Shown here piece by piece: positions 27,088 through 35,346 of a stretch of DNA of 64,000 nt (positions within the stretch are counted from its first letter, which is position 1; each line of letters begins with the position of its first letter). The position numbers and the translations under genes were made by a program. Location: assembly GCF_025145645.1 (NCBI RefSeq), contig NZ_CP102252.1:310001-374000 (forward strand), given 5' to 3'. The notes beneath the pieces were generated by a model. That model was not told where the DNA came from and did not search any database. It saw nothing but the letters and a program-made list of their open reading frames with translations. The DNA comes from Alistipes senegalensis JC50. Its GTDB lineage: Bacteria; Bacteroidota; Bacteroidia; Bacteroidales; Rikenellaceae.

Positions 27088-30039
27088 ATGAAAAAAACGC
27101 TGATCCTGATTGCCTTCATGCTCGGACTGTCCGGTCCGAGCATGAAGGCTCAGGTGCGGCTGACCGAAAAGACCTCCGGCAAGGAGGTTTTCCGGCTCTC
27201 CGCACCGAACCGGCAAACGGTTATCCGTTACGACGCCAATGACGCAACGGTCGTCGGCAAGACGGCGGAGCTCCTGGCCGCAGACCTCGGTCTCGTCACA
27301 GGACGGCAGGGGCTGACGACGACCGGCGACACGCTTCCCCGCAACGCCGACGTGATCATCGCCGGAACGATCGGCCAAAGCGCCCTGATCGACCGACTGA
27401 TCGCACAGCGCAAAATCGCCGCCGACACGATCGCAGGCTGCTGGGAGCGCTACCTGATTCAAACGGTAGCCAAGCCCTTGCCGGGCGTCTCCGAAGCGCT
27501 GGTCATCGCCGGAAGCGACCGCCGGGGAACCGCCTATGGTCTTCTTGCCGTTTCGGACGCTATCGGCGTAAGCCCGTGGTACTGGTGGGCCGACGTTCCC
27601 GTCAAGCCGCGCACGTCGCTCTACCTGCACGTTCATCCCGAAGTTTCCAAAACGCCGTCGGTCAGATACCGGGGGCTGTTCATCAACGACGAAGACTGGG
27701 GGCTGCTGCCCTGGGCCCGGCATACGTTCGATCCCGAACGGGGCAACATCGGCCCCAAGACCTACGCCAAAGTCTGCGAACTGCTGCTTCGGCTGAAAGC
27801 CAATTACCTCTGCCCGGCCATGCACGAAGCCTCCACGGCTTTCAACAAGATTCCCGAAAACAAAATGGTGGCCGATTCGTTCGCCATCGTCATGGGATCG
27901 GTGCATTGCGAACCCCTGTTGTTCAACAATGCCAGCGAATGGGACCGCAAGACGATGGGCGAATGGGACTACGTAAAGAATAAGGAGGGCATCAACAGCG
28001 TACTGCGCCGGCGTGTCCGGGAAAATGCCGCTTACGAAAACGTCTATACGCTGGCTCTGCGCGGCCTCCACGACCGGGCCATGACCGGCAGCAGCGACAT
28101 AAAAGAACGCGTCCGCCAGTTGGAAGGCGCCCTGCACGACCAGCGGCAGCTGCTCGTCGATGAGCTGGGCAAACCCGGAGAGGAGATCCCGCAGGCTTTC
28201 ACCCCGTACAAGGAGGTGCTGGAAGTCTATTCAAACGGTCTCGAACTGCCGGACGACGTGACGATCATTTGGCCGGACGACAACTACGGCTACATGAAAC
28301 GGTTGAGCGGCGAGCGCGAACGAAAGCGTTCGGGACGTTCCGGTGTCTACTACCACGCCTCCTATCTGGGCAAACCGCACGACTATCTTTGGATTTCTTC
28401 AACCTCGCCGGCGCTGATGTACGAAGAGCTCCGCAAAGCCTATGACGCCACAGCCGACCGCATCTGGCTGCTGAATGCCGGCGACATCAAGGCCTGCGAA
28501 CCGGCCGTAGACCTTTTTTTGGCTATGGCATACGACATCGACCGGTTCGACTACGCGAATGCGGCCGATTATCAGGCCCGGACGCTCAGTCGGATTTTCG
28601 GCAGCCAATATTACGACACTTTCCGCGAAATCACCGCGACGTTCTACGACCTGGCCTTTCAGCGCAAACCCGAACTGATGGGATGGGGATACCAATGGGC
28701 GACCGACAAACACGGGCGGGAACGAAACACCGACACGGATTTCTCCTGCGCCAATTACAGGGAAGCCAGCCGACGCATAGCCGAATACGATCGTATCGGC
28801 AAACTCGCCGAAAAGGTGATGACCAATCTTCCGGAGATTGAAAAGCCCGCTTTTTACCAGTTGTTGTACTATCCCGTCCGAGCCTCGGAACAGCTCAACA
28901 AAATGATTCTCGACGGGCAGCGGAACCGTTGGTATGCCCGGCAGGGCCGTGCCGCCGCCAACCCGCTGCGCGATGAGATCCGGGCGCATTACGATTCATT
29001 GCAAAACCTTACAGCGGGCTACAACGAACTGCTCGGCGGCAAGTGGAACCGAATCATGACGACACGCCAGGGCTTCGCCTGCTCCTATTACCAGTTGCCG
29101 GAGTTGGACAGCGTCACTTTGCAGTCCGGAGCATCGTTGGGCATCTGGGTCGAGTCGGAGGACGTACTTAAAGGCCAGCGCAGTTTCCACGCGCTGCCTG
29201 CTTTCAGCGTCTACACCCGCCGCACGGGACGGATCGACGTATTCAACAAAGGCAATAGGCCGCTCGTCTGGACCGCCTCTCCTTCCGACGAATGGATTCG
29301 CCTCGACCGCACGTCGGGAACGACCTCCACGCAACAGGAACTGACCGTAGAGATCGACTGGGAAAAGGTTCCCGTCGGAGAACGCATCCTGGGATCGGTC
29401 CGCATCGACGCCGGCAGCGAACGGGAGACCGTACTCGTCTCGGTCTTCAACCCCGCCACTCCCGCACCGGCAACGATCAAGGGCCTGTATGTGGAGGACA
29501 ACGGATGTGTCTCGATCCCGGCCGCCGGCTTCCATCGCAAATTTGAGAACGAGCAGGTGAAAATGACGCTCATCGAAAACCTCGGATACGAAAAGGAAGC
29601 CGTCATGATGGGACATCCCCTGAGCAGCGTGCAGCGTACCGGAGGCCGCAATACGCCTCGTCTGGAATACGATTTTTACAGTTTCAGCAGCGGATCGGTA
29701 GACGTATACACCTACATGCTGCCCACCTTTCCGCTGAGTGCCGACCGCCCGTTCGCCCATGAAACCTCATCGACGGAGACCAAATACGGCGTGGCGATCG
29801 ACGAAGGCCCGGTGATGAACCCCACAACCTCCTCGTTCGAATATGCACAGGCTTGGTATGAAAACGTACTGAAAAACTGCGCCGTGAAGAAAACCACGCT
29901 GCACATCGACCGCCCCGGCAGGCACACCGTCAAGATCATCTGCGGAGATCCGGGCGTCGTAGTCCAGAAGATCGTCCTCGACTTCGGCGGCATGAAACGC
30001 TCCTACGCCGGACCTCCCCCGACCGAAGTCATCCGATAA
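27088..30039 (+). CDS. GH115 alpha-glucuronidase (first copy)
   Basis: 983 residues with a signal peptide. The N-terminal domain has 'LVIAGSDRRGTAYGLLAVSD' and 'IGVSPWYWWADVPVKPR'. The TIM-barrel carries 'YRGLFINDEDWGLLPWARH', 'YLCPAMHEASTAFN', 'VMGSVHCEPLLFNNASEWD', 'DDVTIIWPDDNYGYMKRL' and 'SGRSGVYYHASYLG', all GH115 hallmarks. A C-terminal beta-sandwich follows ('GLYVEDNGCVSIPAAGFHRK'). GH115 enzymes remove (4-O-methyl)-alpha-glucuronic acid from internal positions of xylan or from other plant glycans. The gene follows the SDR by 18 bases, linking uronate release with its catabolism. A tandem paralogue lies one gene downstream. Confidence 0.93.
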   Translation: MKKTLILIAFMLGLSGPSMKAQVRLTEKTSGKEVFRLSAPNRQTVIRYDANDATVVGKTAELLAADLGLVTGRQGLTTTGDTLPRNADVIIAGTIGQSALIDRLIAQRKIAADTIAGCWERYLIQTVAKPLPGVSEALVIAGSDRRGTAYGLLAVSDAIGVSPWYWWADVPVKPRTSLYLHVHPEVSKTPSVRYRGLFINDEDWGLLPWARHTFDPERGNIGPKTYAKVCELLLRLKANYLCPAMHEASTAFNKIPENKMVADSFAIVMGSVHCEPLLFNNASEWDRKTMGEWDYVKNKEGINSVLRRRVRENAAYENVYTLALRGLHDRAMTGSSDIKERVRQLEGALHDQRQLLVDELGKPGEEIPQAFTPYKEVLEVYSNGLELPDDVTIIWPDDNYGYMKRLSGERERKRSGRSGVYYHASYLGKPHDYLWISSTSPALMYEELRKAYDATADRIWLLNAGDIKACEPAVDLFLAMAYDIDRFDYANAADYQARTLSRIFGSQYYDTFREITATFYDLAFQRKPELMGWGYQWATDKHGRERNTDTDFSCANYREASRRIAEYDRIGKLAEKVMTNLPEIEKPAFYQLLYYPVRASEQLNKMILDGQRNRWYARQGRAAANPLRDEIRAHYDSLQNLTAGYNELLGGKWNRIMTTRQGFACSYYQLPELDSVTLQSGASLGIWVESEDVLKGQRSFHALPAFSVYTRRTGRIDVFNKGNRPLVWTASPSDEWIRLDRTSGTTSTQQELTVEIDWEKVPVGERILGSVRIDAGSERETVLVSVFNPATPAPATIKGLYVEDNGCVSIPAAGFHRKFENEQVKMTLIENLGYEKEAVMMGHPLSSVQRTGGRNTPRLEYDFYSFSSGSVDVYTYMLPTFPLSADRPFAHETSSTETKYGVAIDEGPVMNPTTSSFEYAQAWYENVLKNCAVKKTTLHIDRPGRHTVKIICGDPGVVVQKIVLDFGGMKRSYAGPPPTEVIR

Positions 30040-30061
30040 ACAACAAAACAAATAAAACCCG

Positions 30062-31045
30062 ATGAAGAAACTCCTCAAAACACTGGTTCTCTGCGGCATT
30101 CTTTTCCCTGCGTCCGGCATCCGGGCCCAGAACACCTACACCAATCCGGTCATGGATTTCGACATGCCCGACCCGACGGTGATCTGTGCCGACGACGGCA
30201 GCTTCTATCTCTACGCCACGGAAGGCCACGGTTACAGCATCCCTATCGTCCGTTCCTCCGACCTGGTGAACTGGGAGCGCGTCGGCACAGCTTTCAGCAA
30301 GGAAACACGCCCCACATTCGAACCCAAAGGCGGACTCTGGGCCCCCGATATCAACCGGCTGAAAAAACAATACCTGCTCTACTACTCGATGTCCTACTGG
30401 GGCGGAAGCGAAACATGCGGTATCGGCGTGGCGACGGCAGACAGCCCGCAGGGTCCTTTCAAAGACCACGGGCCTCTGTTCCGCAGCAACACGATCGGCG
30501 TGTTCAACTCCATCGACCCGGAGTTCGTCCACGAGAAAGGCCGCAACTACCTCTTCTGGGGCAGCTTCTGGGGCATTTATGCCGTGGAGCTCACCAAAGA
30601 CGGACTGGCCGTGAAGGCGGGCTGCGAGCCGAAGCAAATCGCCGGAAGGGCTTTCGAAGCGACCTACATCCACAAACGGAACGGCTACTATTACCTTTTC
30701 GCCTCGATCGGGTCCTGCTGCGAAGGTCTCAACAGCACCTACACCACCGTCGTCGGACGCTCCCGCAACCTGATGGGTCCCTACACCGACAAATCCGGAA
30801 AAGGGATGCTCGACAACGGCTACGAGGTGGTCATCCGGCGCAGCGACCGTTTCGCAGGGCCCGGACACAACTCCGACATCATCACCGACAAGGCGGGCGA
30901 CGACTGGCTGCTCTATCACGCCGTGGATTCCCGCGACCCGCGGGGCCGCAAACTGCTGCTCGACAAGATCGAGTGGATCGACGGATGGCCGACGGTACGC
31001 GACGGGCACCCTTCGGACACCCCGCAACCGACTCCTCTTTTTTAA
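30062..31045 (+). CDS. GH43 arabinanase/arabinosidase-like secreted enzyme
   Basis: 327 residues, signal peptide (to 'GIRAQ'), a single five-bladed propeller and no extra domain. Candidate catalytic residues: Asp in 'FDMPDPTVICADDGSFYLY', Asp in 'FNSIDPEFVHEKGRNYLFW' and Glu in 'GRAFEATYIHKRNGYYYLF'. 'FAGPGHNSDI' supplies the metal-linked His typical of arabinanase-type GH43 groups (subfamilies 4 to 6). It may cut arabinan or arabinose side chains. It sits between the two GH115 genes with short spacers (22 and 20 bases). Confidence 0.88.
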   Translation: MKKLLKTLVLCGILFPASGIRAQNTYTNPVMDFDMPDPTVICADDGSFYLYATEGHGYSIPIVRSSDLVNWERVGTAFSKETRPTFEPKGGLWAPDINRLKKQYLLYYSMSYWGGSETCGIGVATADSPQGPFKDHGPLFRSNTIGVFNSIDPEFVHEKGRNYLFWGSFWGIYAVELTKDGLAVKAGCEPKQIAGRAFEATYIHKRNGYYYLFASIGSCCEGLNSTYTTVVGRSRNLMGPYTDKSGKGMLDNGYEVVIRRSDRFAGPGHNSDIITDKAGDDWLLYHAVDSRDPRGRKLLLDKIEWIDGWPTVRDGHPSDTPQPTPLF

Positions 31046-31065
31046 CCATAAAACCTGAAAACGAC

Positions 31066-34014
31066 ATGACAAGAATGTGTGTTAGAACGATGGTCCTGAC
31101 AGCGCTGCTCTCTTTATGCGGAGTTGCCGGAGCGATTGCGCAAATTTCCCTGGCGACGGGGAAACCCGCCGGCAGTCAGTTTCTGCTGGCCGGCAAGAGC
31201 TCCGGGGCGACCCTCTATTACGACAGCCGGGACTTCGAAGTAGTGAAACGTGCCGCCGGGTTTCTTTCGCAGGACATCGGCCTGGTGACAGGCCGCAGCG
31301 CCACCGTCCGAACGCTGCCCGCAGCCAACGAAGCGACGATCGTAGTGATCGGCACGCTGGGACATAACAGCCTGATCGACAAACTGGTGTCCGAAGGTCG
31401 GCTGAACGTGGACAAGATCAGGGGCGGCTGGGAGCAATACGCCGTCGAGGTCGTGGAGCGCCCCGCTGCCGGCATCCGCAAAGCATTGGTCATCGCCGGG
31501 TCTGACCGTCGGGGCACCGCCTACGGCGTATTCTCCGTATCGGAGGCTATCGGCGTAAGCCCGTGGTACTGGTGGGCCGACGTTCCCGTCGCAAAAAAGG
31601 ACCGCCTTACGCTGGACGTAAAATCCTACCGTTCGAAAGAGCCGTCGGTCAAATACCGCGGTCTGTTCATCAACGACGAGGATTTCGGACTCAAGCCCTG
31701 GGCCGCCAAAACCTTCGAGCCCGAAGTGGGCGACATCGGCCCCAAAACCTACTCGAAAATCTGCGAACTGCTCCTGCGCATGAAGGGCAACTACCTTTGT
31801 CCGGCCATGCACTCCTGCACCAAGGCGTTCAACTACTATCCCGACAACAAACTGGTCGCCGACAGTCTGGCGATCGTCATGGGATCGGTGCATTGCGAGC
31901 CCCTGCTGTTCAATAACGCCAGCGAATGGGACCGCAAGACGATGGGCGAATGGAACTACGTCACCAACAAGGAGGGCATCAACAAGGTGCTGCGCAAACG
32001 GGTCGAAGAGAACGGCGCCTATGAGAATGTCTACACGCTGGCGATGCGCGGCATCCACGACGCCGTAATGGCCGGCAATCTGACCCTCGAAGAGCAGGCC
32101 CGAGTGCTCGAAAAGGTGTTCGACGACCAGCGGCAGATCCTGAGCGACGTGCTCGGCAAACCCGCCGATCAGATCCCGCAGGCTTTCACCCCATACAAGG
32201 AGGTGCTGCACACCTACGAACACGGCATGAAACTCCCCGACGACGTGACTATCGTCTGGGGCGACGACGATTTCGGTTACATGAAGCGGCTGAGCAATGC
32301 CGAAGAGCAGAAACGCAGCGGACGTTCGGGCGTCTACTACCACCTCTCGTACTGGGGTCCCCCGATGAATTTCCTGTGGATCAACACCAATCCTCCGGTG
32401 CAGATGTACACCGAACTGAAAAGGGCTTACGACACCACCGCCGACCGCATCTGGCTCGCCAACGTGGGCGACATCAAACCCGCCGAAAACGCCCTTTCGC
32501 TCTTCCTCGACATGGCGTGGGACATCGACGCCTTCACGGTGGAAAACGTCGGGTTCTACTACGCGAACACGCTGTCGAAATATTTCGGCGAACAGCACCG
32601 CGACGCGCTCCAGCACATTTTCGACGAATATTTCAGTCTGGCCTTCGCCCGCAAGCCCGAGCACATGCAACACCATCTGGAACAGCATTTCGCCGAGGAC
32701 AACTACCACGAAGCCGAACGGCGCACGGCCCGTTACGCAGCCATCTCAGCAGAGGCCGATGCGATCTATGCACAACTGGACGAAGACTCCAAACCGGGTT
32801 TCTTCCAATTGGTCTACTATCCGGTCAAAGGCGCCGCACTGCTCAATATCGCGTTCCTCGAAGCCCAGCGCAACCGCTGGTACGCGGCACAGGGGCGCGT
32901 GTCGGCCAATCAGGTCCGGGAACGCGTGAATGCCGCCATCGACGAGTTGCGGAAAATCACGAAGGATTACAACGAGCTCAAAGACGGCAAATGGCGTTAC
33001 ATGATGACACTGGCACAGGGCGGCTGGAGAGACATCTACGTCCCGCCGACGAAAAAGGTCGAACCCGCAGCCGTACCGGGACTGGGCGTTCACGCCGAGA
33101 GCGAAACGCTCCACACCGGAATGGGCAACTTCCACACGCTGCCCACCTTCAACCCCTTCACCGACAAATCCTATTACGTTGACGTGTTCAACACGGGCAA
33201 CGGTGAGCTGAAATGGAGTGCGCAGCCGTCCGAACCGTGGATCAAACTCGACAAGATGGCCGGCAGCACCCCCTACGAACAGCGGGTGAACGTCTCGGTA
33301 GACTGGGACAAGGCGCCCAAAGGCCGCAATCTCAGCGCCCGGATCGCATTCAAGGGCGCCGGAACGGAGAAAACCGTATACGTCTCGGCGTTCAATCCCG
33401 CAGAGATCGTCCGCGACAGCCTGGCCGGCCTCTACGTGGAGGATAACGGCGTAGTGTCGATCGACGCCGCGGGTTTCCACCGCAAATTCGAACGCCACGG
33501 CATCACATTCGACAAGATTGCACGTTACGGATTCGAAGACACCGTCGTGCAGTTGGGCGATCCCTTCGCCAAGGCTGACTTCTACCCCGGTCTGGAACTG
33601 ACCTCGAATTACGTGGCGCCGGCTCCGCTGGACCGCTATCCGATGATCGAGTACGATTTCTACTCTTTCACCACGGGTCCTATTGATGTCTATACCTACA
33701 TGGTGCCGCTCTTCCCGCTCGACGATGAACACGGTACGCGCTACGGCGTGATGGTTGACAGAAGCCCCGTCTACCTGCCCGAAGCCGGAGCGCCCTATTA
33801 CAGCACGCTTTGGATACAGAGCATCATGCGCAACTGCCGCATCAACAAAACCTCGCATATGATCTCCGAACCGGGCAAACACACCGTCCGCATCTTCGCC
33901 GCCCATCCGGGCATGATGATTCAGAAAATCGTGATCGACTTCGGCGGTATGAAGTATTCCTATATGGGTCCCCAACCGACCAAAGTCGAAGCTAAAACCA
34001 AATCTGAAAAATAA
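31066..34014 (+). CDS. GH115 alpha-glucuronidase (second copy)
   Basis: 982 residues from the ATG at 31066, which follows the GH43 stop and begins a signal peptide ('VLTALLSLCGVAGAIAQ'); the longer open frame upstream only shadows the GH43 gene. It is collinear with the first GH115 along its whole length: 'YRGLFINDEDFGLKPWAAK', 'YLCPAMHSCTKAFNYYPDN', 'VMGSVHCEPLLFNNASEWD' and 'DDVTIVWGDDDFGYMKRL'. Differences cluster around the active-site rim (WPDDNYG versus WGDDDFG; ASYLGKPHD versus LSYWGPPMN), suggesting different substrates. It abuts the next gene. Confidence 0.93.
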   Translation: MTRMCVRTMVLTALLSLCGVAGAIAQISLATGKPAGSQFLLAGKSSGATLYYDSRDFEVVKRAAGFLSQDIGLVTGRSATVRTLPAANEATIVVIGTLGHNSLIDKLVSEGRLNVDKIRGGWEQYAVEVVERPAAGIRKALVIAGSDRRGTAYGVFSVSEAIGVSPWYWWADVPVAKKDRLTLDVKSYRSKEPSVKYRGLFINDEDFGLKPWAAKTFEPEVGDIGPKTYSKICELLLRMKGNYLCPAMHSCTKAFNYYPDNKLVADSLAIVMGSVHCEPLLFNNASEWDRKTMGEWNYVTNKEGINKVLRKRVEENGAYENVYTLAMRGIHDAVMAGNLTLEEQARVLEKVFDDQRQILSDVLGKPADQIPQAFTPYKEVLHTYEHGMKLPDDVTIVWGDDDFGYMKRLSNAEEQKRSGRSGVYYHLSYWGPPMNFLWINTNPPVQMYTELKRAYDTTADRIWLANVGDIKPAENALSLFLDMAWDIDAFTVENVGFYYANTLSKYFGEQHRDALQHIFDEYFSLAFARKPEHMQHHLEQHFAEDNYHEAERRTARYAAISAEADAIYAQLDEDSKPGFFQLVYYPVKGAALLNIAFLEAQRNRWYAAQGRVSANQVRERVNAAIDELRKITKDYNELKDGKWRYMMTLAQGGWRDIYVPPTKKVEPAAVPGLGVHAESETLHTGMGNFHTLPTFNPFTDKSYYVDVFNTGNGELKWSAQPSEPWIKLDKMAGSTPYEQRVNVSVDWDKAPKGRNLSARIAFKGAGTEKTVYVSAFNPAEIVRDSLAGLYVEDNGVVSIDAAGFHRKFERHGITFDKIARYGFEDTVVQLGDPFAKADFYPGLELTSNYVAPAPLDRYPMIEYDFYSFTTGPIDVYTYMVPLFPLDDEHGTRYGVMVDRSPVYLPEAGAPYYSTLWIQSIMRNCRINKTSHMISEPGKHTVRIFAAHPGMMIQKIVIDFGGMKYSYMGPQPTKVEAKTKSEK

Positions 34015-34026
34015 ATGCGCACACAC

Positions 34027-35337
34027 ATGAAAAAAGCACTGTTCAAATTCAGTTACGTGATGTTTCTGACACTATTCATCGGCATCACCGGAGCCGAAGC
34101 AAAGAAAGATCAGAAACAGTCCCCGGTCTACCGTCTTCCCGACGACTTGCAGACGCTGGTCGGAGACCCGTCATTGCTCCGAAAGCCCGAAGGACTCGAA
34201 GTGGCCGCCTATGTATTCCCGAACTATCACGCCTCGGCCCTCCACAACAAGCTCTATTCCCCCGGATGGACCGAATATAACCTCATCCGAAGTGCACGTC
34301 CCTGGTTCGAAGGCCATCAACAGCCCCGGACGCCGTTGCTGGGAGAACTGGACGAAAGCCTGCCTTCGACCTGGGAGGTCTACAACAAACTCTGCAAAAA
34401 CAGCGGCATCGACGTACTGATCTGGGACTGGTATTGGTACGACGGCAAGCCCTGCCTCCACGAGGCGCTCGAAGAAGGGTTCCTCGAAGCGAAGAACACC
34501 AACGATGTGAAATTCGCCTGCATGTGGACAAACCATCCCTGGTATATCCTCTATCCCACGAAGCAGACTGACGGAAGCAACGCCTATCCGCCCAGTTTCG
34601 ATGCCCCGGACTTTTCCTATGAGGAGGCTTTCCGAAGCCTTTCCTACATCGTCACCCGTTATTTCAACCAACCGAACTACTGGAAAATCGACGGAAAACC
34701 CGTCATCTGCATCTGGGATGCCCGGCGGCTGGAGCAGAAACTCGGACTGGAAGGGGTTCAGAAACTCTTCACCGAGTTGCGCGGACTGGCCGTAAAACTG
34801 GGACATGCGGGCATCCATTTCCATATCACGGGATTCACCTCCGGACACAACAAAGAGGCCGGATACGACACCTCCGGATCATACAATCCGCTGGACTGGA
34901 TCGCAGGCCGCTATCAATCCAAAGAGATCGAATTGCCCGACTACGGCGTTGCGGCGGCCGATGTGGCGTTCAAAGTCTGGGATGAAGGTTACGAGACGCA
35001 TCAGGTTCCCTACGTCCCGGCAGTCGGAGCCGGATGGGACTCCACGCCCCGCTACATCGCACCCGCCAACCGTCCCGCGACACCCGACCGCACGAAATGG
35101 CCCGGATGCACGATATTCGTCAACGAAAGTCCCGCGGCTTTCAAAGCGTTCGTACAAGCGTCGTTCGCTTATCTGAACCGGCATCCCGACGTGCCGCGCT
35201 TCGTAACCATCGCATGCTTCAACGAATGGAGCGAAGGACACTACCTGCTTCCCGACAACCGCTTCGGATACGGTATGCTTAATGCTCTGGGTGAAGCTGT
35301 CGGATTGCAAAAACTGAATCAAAGAAGAGGAAAATAA
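34027..35337 (+). CDS. GH99-like/WbsX-domain secreted protein (second copy)
   Basis: 436 residues from the ATG at 34027, chosen because the signal peptide starts there (MKKALFKFSYVMFLTLFIG); an ATG at 34015 directly follows the previous stop. It shares the WbsX/GH99-like motifs of the 9177 gene: 'AAYVFPNYHASALHNK', 'FEGHQQPRTPLLGELDES', 'DVLIWDWYWYDGKPCLHE', 'NYWKIDGKPVICIWD' and 'TIACFNEWSEGHYLLPDN'. The paralogues differ in length and probably in cleavage site. Both arms of the locus thus carry a GH99-like plus GH127 pair. Confidence 0.75.
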   Translation: MKKALFKFSYVMFLTLFIGITGAEAKKDQKQSPVYRLPDDLQTLVGDPSLLRKPEGLEVAAYVFPNYHASALHNKLYSPGWTEYNLIRSARPWFEGHQQPRTPLLGELDESLPSTWEVYNKLCKNSGIDVLIWDWYWYDGKPCLHEALEEGFLEAKNTNDVKFACMWTNHPWYILYPTKQTDGSNAYPPSFDAPDFSYEEAFRSLSYIVTRYFNQPNYWKIDGKPVICIWDARRLEQKLGLEGVQKLFTELRGLAVKLGHAGIHFHITGFTSGHNKEAGYDTSGSYNPLDWIAGRYQSKEIELPDYGVAAADVAFKVWDEGYETHQVPYVPAVGAGWDSTPRYIAPANRPATPDRTKWPGCTIFVNESPAAFKAFVQASFAYLNRHPDVPRFVTIACFNEWSEGHYLLPDNRFGYGMLNALGEAVGLQKLNQRRGK

Positions 35338-35346
35338 TCCGGAACG

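Noticed and set aside
30415..31065. Upstream open extension of the second GH115 gene
   Set aside because: It runs inside the GH43 gene in another frame; the signal peptide begins at the ATG at 31066.
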